A DNA stretch of 27,351 nucleotides, from the IMG/VR virus record IMGVR_UViG_3300030118_004968, positions 1 to 27,351 of that record, one strand, 5' to 3'. The first letter of the stretch is position 1. The number at the start of each line of letters is the position of its first letter. Of the stretch, positions 16,900 through 24,487 are shown piece after piece. Position numbers and translations under genes: made by a program. Origin of the DNA: a virus. Below the pieces are notes generated by a model, which worked only from the letters and a program-made list of their open reading frames with translations, did no database searches and was not told where the DNA came from.

Positions 16900-16911
16900 A
16901 ACAATATTTTG

Positions 16912-16919
16912 TTTTACAC
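16912..16919 (-). promoter_or_regulatory. GTGTAAAA motif before the portal gene
   Basis: AAGTGTAAAA on the minus strand ends 12 nt before the ATG at 16899, in the 47-nt gap between the TerL stop and the portal start. It is one of the recurrent candidate late promoter motifs. Confidence 0.45.
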
Positions 16920-16946
16920 TTAAAGTTAACTTTGGACTTTTAAAAG

Positions 16947-18812
16947 TTAAGAAATAAACATTGGTGTAAATGTAGCTTGGTTATTATTTTGATTGAAATC
17001 TTGCATATCATAATATATGTTCATCATCCAGTTGCCTAAAACTAAAGCTGAGTAAGAGTCTTTCCTAGCTTTATCAGCGCCTTTTTGCTTTCTGAGTGTT
17101 GGAGGTAAATCAAAACTTTGAGTGCCTTGGCTAGAAGTTGTTATCTGAACAAGAGCGCATTGTACTTTAATTAAATCCATCATATCCTTTTGATGCTCTA
17201 CAAAATCAATCATTCTAGCTCCCTTACCTCCTTTTTGATTGGGGTCATTTCTAATAAATTTTAATTCTTCAATCGGCACTCTAGACTTTCTTTGATTGTT
17301 ATAATCATCATTCATAGCCGCCCCAGCAAAAAATATTCTCTTATGGTCAAAAGCAGACTGCAAAGATTCATTAGCTAACCTTATCCAAGCAGAGGTGGGC
17401 TTTCGTAAAAACACAAAGTTTTTTTGTGATTTATTGTATTGGTTTTTTAACCTTCTTAAATTTTTATCATAATCTTTTGTATTATCTAAATCACCCTCTA
17501 TAACACCAAGTTTTAAATTTTTACTTTTAAATATTTCACTTTCATTGCATGAGTTAACAAATTGCACACCGCCATTGTAGTCACCAACCACAGCGCTAAT
17601 ATTAAAATGGGTCAGTATGTAAGCCATATATTTAATATGTGTTTTTAGACTTGACCCAGATAAAGCATAACTATGAACCACCGTGCCTTTTCTAGTATCT
17701 AAATTCATTTTTATAAGCAACATGGCAAAATCGTCTGAGCTTTCACTCTCTGACCAAGATGGGTCAAAAGCTAATATATATTCATCCTTGGGATTGCCTA
17801 TGACTTCAACAGATTGCCCTTCTCCATCAGGTATCGTACATGCAGCCATTTTACTTACTTTAAAGTATCCAGAACTATCATCTGTAAATATCGCGCCAAA
17901 CTCTCTTTGGAATTGAGACTCACTCATTGTAGTCTTTGATTGATTGATTAAGTTTTGATCGTAAAGTTGGGCAGGAGCACAATCATAACTAAAATGCATT
18001 ATTGTTCTATGCGCTCCATCTTGTTTGTTTTCATTTAATATTAAGTTCTCATATTGCTGATAAAGTTTGTACAGATACTCGAATTTGTAAGATGCAGATG
18101 AAAGACCTATAATTTTGTTGTTTGGCCACTTCTTTCTTTCGTGTTCTTCCATTTTGCCCTGCTCAATCATCGCTGTCTCAAGATCATATATCTCTTGCCT
18201 TTCTGTAGGATTCTCAACCACAGATAAGAATGGCATTATAACCTCATTGTAAATTTTTTCTGGCATCAACAATAACTCATCAATAATTATCCTTTGAAAT
18301 CTATAACCTCTTAACTTTTCACCATCACCTAAAGGTAAAGCCCTTATACTGCTAGAACCTATCTCCATTATCCACTCATCATTCATCTTTGAGGTTCTAG
18401 TTATACATTGAGCAAAGAATGTGGCTTTTGGGCTTTTCGATATATCTTCGATCTTTTTAAAAATCATTTTTGACTGCCTAAATGATTTAGACAGTATACC
18501 TATCTGAACACCTTGATGTAGAATAGCGTCTAACAAAGCGAAAATGGCCGTAGAGAAGCTTTTGGACATTCCTCGGCTCCATATGCCCAAAAAGTAATCG
18601 GACTCCATCATGGCCTTTATAGCCATATGTTGAAATGGAAAAAGTTTTACACCAGTAAATAAATCTGTCGCAAAAGATGGATTCTCTCTTAAAAATTTAT
18701 AAAGAAGTATCTTTGATTCAGTCTCATCCAAAAATCCCTCTTTTTCGATTATTTGTTGGTTGATATCTGCGTAAGGTCTGTTTAGTTTTTGTTTTCCTGT
18801 TTGCCAAGCCAT
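16947..18812 (-). CDS. Terminase large subunit (packaging ATPase and nuclease)
   Basis: A 621-residue protein with the classical layout. The ATPase carries a Walker A-type motif, WSRGMSKSFS, at residues 78-87. Walker B is RIIIDE at 174-179, with the catalytic glutamate adjacent to the aspartate, and a coupling motif GLSSA lies at 236-240. The C-terminal RNase H-like nuclease has YILAFDPSWS with D350 and AVVGDYNGG with D411 as metal-binding candidates. It drives ATP-dependent DNA translocation through the portal and cuts concatemers. Its size and order fit the T4 gp17-like group. The start lies 88 nt inside the upstream zinc-finger/ERCC4 nuclease gene, an unusually long overlap in another frame. 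No ribosome site was evident, so coupling to that gene is likely. Confidence 0.95.
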   Translation of the reverse strand: MAWQTGKQKLNRPYADINQQIIEKEGFLDETESKILLYKFLRENPSFATDLFTGVKLFPFQHMAIKAMMESDYFLGIWSRGMSKSFSTAIFALLDAILHQGVQIGILSKSFRQSKMIFKKIEDISKSPKATFFAQCITRTSKMNDEWIMEIGSSSIRALPLGDGEKLRGYRFQRIIIDELLLMPEKIYNEVIMPFLSVVENPTERQEIYDLETAMIEQGKMEEHERKKWPNNKIIGLSSASYKFEYLYKLYQQYENLILNENKQDGAHRTIMHFSYDCAPAQLYDQNLINQSKTTMSESQFQREFGAIFTDDSSGYFKVSKMAACTIPDGEGQSVEVIGNPKDEYILAFDPSWSESESSDDFAMLLIKMNLDTRKGTVVHSYALSGSSLKTHIKYMAYILTHFNISAVVGDYNGGVQFVNSCNESEIFKSKNLKLGVIEGDLDNTKDYDKNLRRLKNQYNKSQKNFVFLRKPTSAWIRLANESLQSAFDHKRIFFAGAAMNDDYNNQRKSRVPIEELKFIRNDPNQKGGKGARMIDFVEHQKDMMDLIKVQCALVQITTSSQGTQSFDLPPTLRKQKGADKARKDSYSALVLGNWMMNIYYDMQDFNQNNNQATFTPMFIS

Positions 18813-19728
18813 TTTGTTTTAATTCGTTACTCCAAAAATATTCTAAGTCTACACCCCAAAGCTTTTTGCCTAATATTAATATTTTAGGAATCAATAATAT
18901 ACTTTTATCTCTGGACCCACTAAATACAAACTGACAGGAGTCTGAGTGCTCAGCTTGTATGTTACGCATTTTATGAAACACATAATCTAATTTAAATTTT
19001 TTGTAAGACTTATTATTTTCGGCTTCCATGTCGTCAAAGGCTGTTTCAATGACTACAAATAAATAACAACCTAAAGATTTACATCTTTCTATCTCATTTA
19101 AAAATCTTTCATGCCCGCTTGTGACTGTAGCACAGAAATCTTGAAAAGATTTTCTATCTACAAAGGTATAATCAAAATCATCTCCCATGACAGCATAATC
19201 GCCAACATCAAGTTTTAAAAATTCTTGGTTTTTAAATGACAAAGGATTTTGTTCTCTAGTATCTATAAAAACTTTTGTATCTGAGTAATCTTTATCAAAA
19301 TTTTTAGGAAGCCCATTTGATAACATTGGCAACATTTTAATTTTTTTACATGCGTCATTGTATGAACCAAAAATTTTCTTACAAATGTCTATATCTGGTA
19401 TATCCCCACTTTTTAAATATGTAGATGGTGGAATCTTTGAAAGTTTTTTATTTTTTAATTTTTTTTGAAAAGAAGTTACTATATAATCTTTTACTTCTTT
19501 TTTTGGTGCTGTTTCGCACCAAAGTCTCATGTTATCGGCGCTAATAAAATCTTTTGAAAAATATTGTGAATAATTTTTATAAGGTATTAGCTCGCCAGTA
19601 AACCTGTCTTTTTTTGCAAAGTGTTTGACGTAGTAATCGCCGACAAACATGTCGTGTTTTTTTAAGTGTGCGTGTAAACTACGCAAAGCCTTAAAATTCT
19701 GACCACATTCTCTACAGTTAAATGACAT
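18724..19728 (-). CDS. C2H2 zinc-finger / ERCC4-type (XPF-family) nuclease
   Basis: A 334-residue protein. The N-terminus holds a classical C2H2 finger, C5-x2-C8-x12-H21-x3-H25 (CRECGQNFKALRSLHAHLKK plus H25). The middle (residues ~100-135, CKKIFGSYNDACKKI) resembles a small helical DNA-binding unit seen in phage homing-type nucleases. The ERCC4 nuclease signature follows: IDTREQNP at 155-162, GDY at 176-178 and DRKS at 191-194, where the family usually has ERK. HERFLNEIERCKSLG and a hydrophobic strand, YLFVVIE, complete it. XPF-family enzymes cut branched or forked DNA. The gene overlaps the small-terminase candidate by 11 nt and TerL by 89 nt, which ties it to packaging or to resolving branched concatemers before packaging. 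That role is inferred. Confidence 0.8.
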   Translation of the reverse strand: MSFNCRECGQNFKALRSLHAHLKKHDMFVGDYYVKHFAKKDRFTGELIPYKNYSQYFSKDFISADNMRLWCETAPKKEVKDYIVTSFQKKLKNKKLSKIPPSTYLKSGDIPDIDICKKIFGSYNDACKKIKMLPMLSNGLPKNFDKDYSDTKVFIDTREQNPLSFKNQEFLKLDVGDYAVMGDDFDYTFVDRKSFQDFCATVTSGHERFLNEIERCKSLGCYLFVVIETAFDDMEAENNKSYKKFKLDYVFHKMRNIQAEHSDSCQFVFSGSRDKSILLIPKILILGKKLWGVDLEYFWSNELKQNGLANRKTKTKQTLRRYQPTNNRKRGIFG

Positions 19729-20773
19729 CTTCTGGTCCTATTCCTAAAATTCTAGCTTTCCACTCAGCCATACCCTCTAAGCGTTGAGATTCTTCCTTAA
19801 CAGCTAATTTTTGCATCTCTGCAATTCTTATCATGTTTTTGCGCTCTTCTTCCTCTTGGAAGAGTTGCACTATCGAAAGAAATGATGCATTTTCTTTCTG
19901 AGACTTTTTCATTCGCTCGGCACGGTCACCCTGAAGCTTTTTAGTTAGGTTTTCTATCCTAGTCTCGCATTGATGATATTCTTGTGATTTTGCTTTGATT
20001 ATCTCAGCTAACCTAACGCTCATATCTGTTTGATCATCAGCTACGTCAAACATATCGTTAAGTTTATTCAAGTGACTGCTTATAACCTCAAGGTTGATAA
20101 CTTCCTTGCATGCGTTGAGATATAAATTTATCTCATCCGCAGTTAGGTCTGGCTTATCCCAAGTCAGTCTAACAAATTCATGCTCAAAAAGAACTCTATC
20201 TGATTCATTTAAATAATTATTAATTATTTTTAAAAAACGCGAGTTGTTCAAATTGACCCCTAACTTTTCAATACAAATTTGCGTTTGCCTGTTAATCTTA
20301 GAGTCATCTAAGCCTAGACCAGTGGCATCATTGATTTTTTTGATGATTCTACTCGTAGACTTCGGTGCAATGTATGAATGCAGCGCACCACTGTCTTGTG
20401 ATGGCATTATGTCGGGATTTATCTCTCTAATGTATGCTAATACTGTCCTTTGCTCATTTGATAGCGGCTTGACTTGCCTATCGGCAAATATTATTTTTGC
20501 TATTTCAAGCGATGACAAGCCTTGTTCGGCTTGCTCAAGTATAAAATCCTTTTGTTGTTGTGTTAGTTCTATCGCTTCGACTTGCTCACGACCCGTTGTT
20601 TTGTAATCAATGCAATTCTCAACTAAATACTTCCTGACAGCGCGGCCCTGTTTAGATCTGCCATCTAAAGTGTCATCTTGAAAACATTGCTTAGTCAAAT
20701 CAATTAAGTTTTTGATTTTAGTAGCATTTTCGTCTATAAACTTTTTTTGCTCTTCAGATAGTTCCATCATCAA
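19718..20773 (-). CDS. Probable terminase small subunit-like HTH protein
   Basis: A 351-residue protein. The N-terminal region includes GRSKQGRAVRKYLVENCIDY. A helix-turn-helix-like segment, ILEQAEQGLSSLEIAKIIFAD, lies at about residues 77-97. A second domain carries GALHSYIAPKSTSRIIKKIN, and a conserved-looking stretch includes ESDRVLFEHEFVRLTWDKPD. A long Glu/Lys coiled coil forms the C-terminal ~100 residues. An HTH plus oligomerising coiled coil encoded just ahead of the nuclease and TerL fits a small terminase, which selects DNA for packaging. I recall similar proteins beside TerL in marine phages, but the small-terminase label is an inference. The start lies within the end of the sigma gene (20-nt overlap). 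If MMM is read, several start codons are possible. Confidence 0.55.
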   Translation of the reverse strand: MMMELSEEQKKFIDENATKIKNLIDLTKQCFQDDTLDGRSKQGRAVRKYLVENCIDYKTTGREQVEAIELTQQQKDFILEQAEQGLSSLEIAKIIFADRQVKPLSNEQRTVLAYIREINPDIMPSQDSGALHSYIAPKSTSRIIKKINDATGLGLDDSKINRQTQICIEKLGVNLNNSRFLKIINNYLNESDRVLFEHEFVRLTWDKPDLTADEINLYLNACKEVINLEVISSHLNKLNDMFDVADDQTDMSVRLAEIIKAKSQEYHQCETRIENLTKKLQGDRAERMKKSQKENASFLSIVQLFQEEEERKNMIRIAEMQKLAVKEESQRLEGMAEWKARILGIGPEDVI

Positions 20774-21428
20774 TAATATCGTTTTCTCTTAGTAAATCTA
20801 TGGCCGTTTGTAAAAACTTCTTTTTTAAGTTTTTAACTTGCCTATAACCTAACTTATTTTTTTGTGCGGATATTTTATATCCCATGTACTTTGCTACATC
20901 TTGTTCAGTTTTCTTTTCAAAGTATAGCATCCTATAAGCCTTGTAATGAATCGCGCTTAACTTTTTCTTCATTAACTTATCAAGTTTAGTTAATGAGTTT
21001 TTAAAATCAAAATTATCATACTTTTTGTTTTGTATTTCTTTGGAGTAATCCTCAACCGATAGAGGTATTTTAAGTTGTAGGCCAATTTTTTTTGACTTCT
21101 CCCATTTACAGCAAACTTCACACCTTAAAGGGTTGTGATTTGGCAAGTGTGTAGATTTACAAGGATTAGTATAATTACCATAATGATTCCTTAGTAAGTT
21201 TCTTATCTGGTTTGATATGATCCTACCAATCCAAGGCTCAAGTGGGCGTGACTGATCCCACATATGCCACTTCTTAGCTATATGACTTTTTATGATTTGC
21301 TCTACATCATCGAAGTCAAACCATTTTATCGCACTTAACCTCCATTTATACTTCTGTTTTTGAATGGCTTGATCAATTATGTCTGAGCAATCCTCATATG
21401 TCTTTTTCTGATCGGGATCGTTTTTCAT
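20754..21428 (-). CDS. Sigma-70-like phage transcription factor with Cys/His insert
   Basis: A 224-residue protein. Residues ~35-85 (KWFDFDDVEQIIKSHIAKKW, then PLEPWIGRIISNQIRNLLRN) look like sigma region 2, the core-binding and -10-recognition part. Residues ~160-210 (HYKAYRMLYFEKKTEQDVAK, then GYRQVKNLKKKFLQTAI) look like a region 4-type helix-turn-helix. Between them lies an insert, C90-x3-H94-x8-C103-x2-C106, that could bind zinc, which is unusual for sigma factors. Phages with T4 gp55-like sigmas use them to switch host polymerase to late genes. The nearby zinc-ribbon gene, overlapping by 35 nt, may encode a partner. Its predicted promoter would be the recurrent GTGTAA motif, though a link is not shown. 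The sigma call is fairly confident; the late role is inferred. Confidence 0.75.
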   Translation of the reverse strand: MKNDPDQKKTYEDCSDIIDQAIQKQKYKWRLSAIKWFDFDDVEQIIKSHIAKKWHMWDQSRPLEPWIGRIISNQIRNLLRNHYGNYTNPCKSTHLPNHNPLRCEVCCKWEKSKKIGLQLKIPLSVEDYSKEIQNKKYDNFDFKNSLTKLDKLMKKKLSAIHYKAYRMLYFEKKTEQDVAKYMGYKISAQKNKLGYRQVKNLKKKFLQTAIDLLRENDIIDDGTI

Positions 21429-21753
21429 TCACAAATTCATCAACAGACTTAGAACGTGGTTTTCTACCGCGTTCATTTGGTGGTTCTCCTGCTAATGAAC
21501 CTATGGTGTGAGTTTTGTAATCCTCCATTGAGTACTCTACTTGAATTTTAGAAATATTAGGTATTGAATCAGATAAAGTTTCATCATTTTGCAAATCATA
21601 ATGAATACTATCATCAATCTCTTCTCTACTAGGCTTACTAAAAGTAGAGGCTAAACTCATATTTAATTGTTGACCGCACTTGGAACAAAAATTAGGTTTA
21701 AGATTTGCGTACTGTATTTTAAATCCACAAGTATGACAGAAAAGATGGCTCAT
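21394..21753 (-). CDS. Small zinc-ribbon protein
   Basis: A 119-residue protein with an N-terminal treble-Cys zinc ribbon, C6-x2-C9 and C22-x2-C25 (FCHTCGFKIQYANLKPNFCS plus K-C). The rest is a disordered, acidic then basic tail with RGRKPRSKSVDEFVNEKRSR. Zinc ribbons of this size often bind nucleic acid or RNA polymerase. The 35-nt overlap with the sigma gene downstream points to a functional pair, for example a coactivator of the phage sigma, analogous in position only to T4 gp33. No enzymatic motif is present. TATTAT on the minus strand ends 7 nt before the ATG, and no ribosome site is seen, so a leaderless message is plausible. Confidence 0.7.
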   Translation of the reverse strand: MSHLFCHTCGFKIQYANLKPNFCSKCGQQLNMSLASTFSKPSREEIDDSIHYDLQNDETLSDSIPNISKIQVEYSMEDYKTHTIGSLAGEPPNERGRKPRSKSVDEFVNEKRSRSEKDI

Positions 21754-21809
21754 AAGCTGTATAATATATAATTAAAATTTACTTTTTTTCTATTTTTATT
21801 ATATTTAAG

Positions 21810-21876
21810 TAACAAGATCATTGTCTCAATTTATAAAAAGCTGATGGCCGCTGTCGCTTAGACGGTTGCCTTGTTA
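21810..21876. ncRNA. Structured intergenic element between PhoH and zinc-ribbon genes
   Basis: TAACAAG (21810-21816) and CTTGTTA (21870-21876) form a perfect 7-bp outer inverted repeat. Inside, 21846-21855 and 21861-21870 pair in a long hairpin (loop GCTTA, one mismatch, two wobbles). On the minus strand, downstream of PhoH, the hairpin is followed within about ten bases by a T5 run, so a weak terminator is one reading. A structured RNA or a protein-binding site is another. It is not a recognisable tRNA. Confidence 0.4.
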
Positions 21877-21889
21877 TATAATAATACAA

Positions 21890-22609
21890 TTATTTTTTAT
21901 GTTTTTCTATCTTAGATACAATATATTTTAAAATTTTACTTCTAACTATATCCCTGTTGTTAAATTTAAATGAAGTTATCCCTTGCTCTTTAGATTCTTC
22001 ACAATTAAACAAATCAAACATTTCCTTGAACCCGCTTCTGCCGTTTATGTCGCTCTGCATGAAATCGCCGCATATAATTAATTTTGTATTCTCACCTATT
22101 CTAGTAATCAGAGTAGTTAATTCTTTAAATGTAAAGTTTTGAGCCTCATCTGCCACAATGAGCTTATTGTTCCAGTTAGCTCCTCTTAAAAAGTTAATTG
22201 GCACTGCGGATATGCGTTCTATTTTTTTCATGTAGGCTGTATCGCCTTCATGTACCATTTCATCCAACTTATCGTAAAGCGGCATCAAAAACGGATTGAA
22301 CTTATCTGATATATCTCCAGGCAAACTACCTAATCCTTTGTCGGCGCTTTCAGCGATACTTCTTATGTATATTAAATCTTTACTAAAATCTTTAGCCATG
22401 ATCTGTAAACAGCCATAAACTGACATGTAAGTCTTACTAGATCCCGCTGGCCCTGAAACAAAAATAATTTTCATCTCAGGATCTAAGACTGCCTCTAGCA
22501 ATAACTGCTGTTTGTTGGAAAAGTTAAACTTCCTTTGTTTGAAGTTTATAGAGTGTATTTGAGAGCTAAAATCAAATGGTGAAGATTGATTCGATTTTTT
22601 TCGGGGCAT
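21890..22609 (-). CDS. phoH: PhoH-family ATPase
   Basis: A 239-residue protein with clear PhoH-family motifs: Walker A GPAGSSKT at residues 53-60, a Walker B-like strand LIVADEAQN at 150-158 and GDFMQSD at 181-187. It also has the conserved LPGD (SLPGDISDKF, ~95-104). PhoH proteins are cytoplasmic P-loop ATPases related to helicase domains, common in marine phages, with no settled phage function (RNA metabolism and phosphate response are both proposed). It sits in the late-looking unit between a small basic protein and the zinc-ribbon/sigma pair. GTGTAA lies 9 nt before the ATG, with a TATAAT two bases from the ATG, and no ribosome site was seen. The N-terminal ~30 residues are basic and low-complexity. 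Confidence 0.92.
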   Translation of the reverse strand: MPRKKSNQSSPFDFSSQIHSINFKQRKFNFSNKQQLLLEAVLDPEMKIIFVSGPAGSSKTYMSVYGCLQIMAKDFSKDLIYIRSIAESADKGLGSLPGDISDKFNPFLMPLYDKLDEMVHEGDTAYMKKIERISAVPINFLRGANWNNKLIVADEAQNFTFKELTTLITRIGENTKLIICGDFMQSDINGRSGFKEMFDLFNCEESKEQGITSFKFNNRDIVRSKILKYIVSKIEKHKK

Positions 22610-22616
22610 TTATTAT

Positions 22617-22624
22617 ATTTACAC
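22617..22624 (-). promoter_or_regulatory. GTGTAAAT motif before phoH
   Basis: GGTGTAAAT on the minus strand overlaps a TATAAT and ends 7 nt before the phoH ATG at 22609. It lies in the 15-nt gap after the basic-protein gene and is a candidate late promoter. Confidence 0.4.
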
Positions 22625-23113
22625 CTATTTGTTGCGCTCTTTAGTCCTTTTCTTTAATTTTTCTAGATAAGCTTTATATATTTTATTCGCGGCCAAGAGT
22701 TTTTTCTTTTTCTCAGGATCTTTAGCATTTTTAGCTGCAAACCTAGACCTTTGCTCCATAGCCATGGTAGCTTGCACTTTATGCTTATGTGGTCTTCTTG
22801 CTCTCTCAATAATCGCAACACTTTTGCTAGCAGTCTCAGCATCTTTGAATCCAAGCCCTTTTATAGTACCTTTTGGGTCTTCATCTGTATACAAATCAGA
22901 ATGTTCAGACTTTGGCCTCTTAGTGCCATCTTTTCTTTTTTCGGGGGTTCTTTTTTCATCTGCTTTTGTTTTGTATGCTCCACCTCGCTCTTGTCTTTTA
23001 CAATACTGTTTTTGACTAAAACCTTTGGGGTTATCGCAATCGATCTTACGCTTGCGCTTCATACTCCACTTAGCTTTTATTTCTTCGCTAAAATCTAATT
23101 CCCAGTCCATCAT
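22625..23113 (-). CDS. Basic protein of unknown function
   Basis: A 162-residue, very Lys/Arg-rich protein. The segment KWSMKRKRKIDCDNPKGFSQ with a following YCKRQERGG carries two conserved-looking cysteines. Residues ~82-125 (GTIKGLGFKDAETASKSVAI, then IERARRPHKHKVQATMAMEQ) form a module I associate with many marine viral proteins of unknown function. No catalytic residues are evident. A nucleic-acid-binding role is suggested only by charge. The start is coupled to the tube-like gene through an ATGA overlap, and phoH follows 15 nt after its stop. It is therefore expressed with structural genes, possibly a virion-associated DNA-binding protein. Confidence 0.55.
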   Translation of the reverse strand: MMDWELDFSEEIKAKWSMKRKRKIDCDNPKGFSQKQYCKRQERGGAYKTKADEKRTPEKRKDGTKRPKSEHSDLYTDEDPKGTIKGLGFKDAETASKSVAIIERARRPHKHKVQATMAMEQRSRFAAKNAKDPEKKKKLLAANKIYKAYLEKLKKRTKERNK

Positions 23114-23955
23114 AAATCTATTTGTTTTATTGTTGCTCTTGTATTTACAGTGTCATTACCTGCTATGCTGTAACTTTCAGTAGTTACTCTAGAACCAATG
23201 GCCATAGTTACACTTGGTAGGTTTGTGCTCAATCCATCCCCATCTATGTTGTTCAATGTTAAAACCACATTAGAACTCATAGAATTACCACTAAAATCAA
23301 TCAAAGAATTTAAACCAGTCGATTCTATGCTCATTTCAGATTCAACAGAATCAAGTAACATAGAACTAGCATTGACCGCGCCCAAATTATAAACAGGAGT
23401 TCTATTGAAACTCTTTCTATAATTAATTGTATATTGAACATTCCCTACAGCTTGATCAGCATTCGACAAACTACAAGTATACCCATAAACAATATCATCA
23501 GAATCAAAAGGAATATCACCACCCCCATATGGAGTAGCGTCTCCAGTAACATTACCGCCAGTAAGCGGAGCAAGAGAAACAAAATTAGCTTCCATTGTAA
23601 CTGGCGCGAAAGTATCAACCGATAAACTGAAATCAGTTAAATAGCACTTTTCATAAATATTACCCCCAATCTGTATAGGGAAAAACGCATCCTGATTACT
23701 AGACTTAGCAAAAGCAAAGGCATTGTCAGCAAAAGGGTCCAATATAGACTTCATCCTTATGGAAACTTCACGCGGGCCAGTTGTTTTAAATTGATCCGTT
23801 GATGTTACATCCTGCCCCAAAAACCTTTTGCCAACTAATTGGGTGGCAAAATCTACACTCGCGTCCAAAGCTGGCACATAAGCAGTATTCTCTGTTATGG
23901 TTGTAGCGTTCGCCGCGCCCACATAAACAGGAACTTCACTATATAATAAACTCAT
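23110..23955 (-). CDS. Probable second tail-tube-like protein
   Basis: A 281-residue beta-rich protein. Its pattern parallels the tube protein at 9421-10527: KCYLTDFSLSVDTFAPVTME corresponds to CYVSDYTVDLAVGSIPTVSV, and RKSFNRTPVYNLGAVNASSM matches the SRTPLQRLGSRFPYAREVDF region. Both end in a beta strand with an S-I-A-G-N or S-I-G-S-N turn followed by TVN or TVD. It has no cysteine cluster and no enzymatic motif. It may be a tail-terminator, a tube-tip protein, a decorating or minor tube subunit, or the tube protein of a second assembly. It starts 9 nt after a GTGTAA motif and its stop overlaps the next gene. It lies far from the other tail genes. The homology is my reading by eye. Confidence 0.5.
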   Translation of the reverse strand: MSLLYSEVPVYVGAANATTITENTAYVPALDASVDFATQLVGKRFLGQDVTSTDQFKTTGPREVSIRMKSILDPFADNAFAFAKSSNQDAFFPIQIGGNIYEKCYLTDFSLSVDTFAPVTMEANFVSLAPLTGGNVTGDATPYGGGDIPFDSDDIVYGYTCSLSNADQAVGNVQYTINYRKSFNRTPVYNLGAVNASSMLLDSVESEMSIESTGLNSLIDFSGNSMSSNVVLTLNNIDGDGLSTNLPSVTMAIGSRVTTESYSIAGNDTVNTRATIKQIDL

Positions 23956-23962
23956 CCCAGTT

Positions 23963-23970
23963 TATTACAC
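23963..23970 (-). promoter_or_regulatory. GTGTAATA motif before the tail-tube-like gene
   Basis: AGTGTAATA on the minus strand, 7 nt before the ATG at 23955, directly after the stop of the small membrane protein gene. It is a candidate late promoter predicted to give a leaderless or near-leaderless transcript. GGG immediately before the ATG is too close for a ribosome site. Confidence 0.45.
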
Positions 23971-23973
23971 TGA

Positions 23974-24135
23974 TTATTCATTACCAACTACTATAAGACC
24001 AAAATTAGCAGTAGCATATGATATCCAGATTATACCCCAACCATATTCTTTTTTTAAAAAATAAGCAGTCGCAACAAATGTATACATAATCCCAGCTACC
24101 AGTGGGACATACTTTGTGATTAAATCAAGCGGCAT
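23974..24135 (-). CDS. Small two-helix membrane protein
   Basis: A 53-residue protein. The N-terminal amphipathic stretch MPLDLITKYV leads into a hydrophobic helix (PLVAGIMYTFVATAYFL). A short charged turn, KKEYGWG, precedes a second hydrophobic helix (IIWISYATANFGLIVVG). The layout resembles small phage membrane proteins, including class II-type holins, but no lysis gene is seen beside it, so holin is only one possibility. TATAAT on the minus strand ends 5 nt before the ATG, giving a predicted leaderless message with a weak -35. The gene ends 4 nt before the GTGTAATA of the tube-like gene. I recall similar two-helix proteins in T4-like marine phages without a known role. Confidence 0.65.
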   Translation of the reverse strand: MPLDLITKYVPLVAGIMYTFVATAYFLKKEYGWGIIWISYATANFGLIVVGNE

Positions 24136-24185
24136 ACCAAATTATACGTGCCGATTATTTTTTTTAAACAATAAAAATTAAATTG

Positions 24186-24217
24186 CCCCCGATTTATATT
24201 TTTTTACAAAACGGGGG
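24186..24217 (-). terminator. Possible terminator between two small minus-strand genes
   Basis: CCCCCG and CGGGGG form a 6-bp perfect stem with a 20-nt AT-rich loop, directly after the stop codon of the 24218-24484 gene. A T-rich stretch follows on the minus strand. The loop is long and the T-tract is interrupted, so strength is uncertain. Confidence 0.5.
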
Positions 24218-24484
24218 TTATATCAATTTATTCATTAATAAACATATAAGTCTTGTAACAGGATAAAAATCATTAAACAAATCAATAAACCACACAAAAA
24301 ATCTATATCTATAAAAACTCTCCTTCGCGATATAGTAATCTGCGTTCACCCGCTTCCATATTTGATAATGCGGCCCTTCCGCGTAAATTAAAAACTTTGC
24401 CACTCCGTCAACATAGTAACGCTCAAACCGAACTTTGTTTCGGCGCATTCTGATTTCCTTAATTAATTTTTTGTTTTTGTGCAT
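24218..24484 (-). CDS. Small basic protein with hydrophobic C-terminus, unknown
   Basis: An 88-residue protein from the ATG at 24484 (MHKNKKLIKEIRMRRNKVRF). GTG at 24490 would add two residues. The N-terminal half is strongly basic and the C-terminal half is aromatic and hydrophobic (FFVWFIDLFNDFYPVTRLI), so it may attach to the membrane by an amphipathic helix. I do not recognise it. It is the most upstream minus-strand gene visible, ending at the CCCCCG/CGGGGG hairpin. It shares a 230-nt divergent gap with the plus-strand cassette. GTGTAAAA lies 10 nt before the ATG and overlaps a perfect inverted repeat, so this start may be subject to regulation. Confidence 0.55.
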   Translation of the reverse strand: MHKNKKLIKEIRMRRNKVRFERYYVDGVAKFLIYAEGPHYQIWKRVNADYYIAKESFYRYRFFVWFIDLFNDFYPVTRLICLLMNKLI

Positions 24485-24487
24485 TGG

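Noticed and set aside
21810-21876. tRNA gene
   Set aside because: There is no T-loop consensus, no cloverleaf with a 7-bp acceptor and 5-bp anticodon and T stems, and no CCA-type end.
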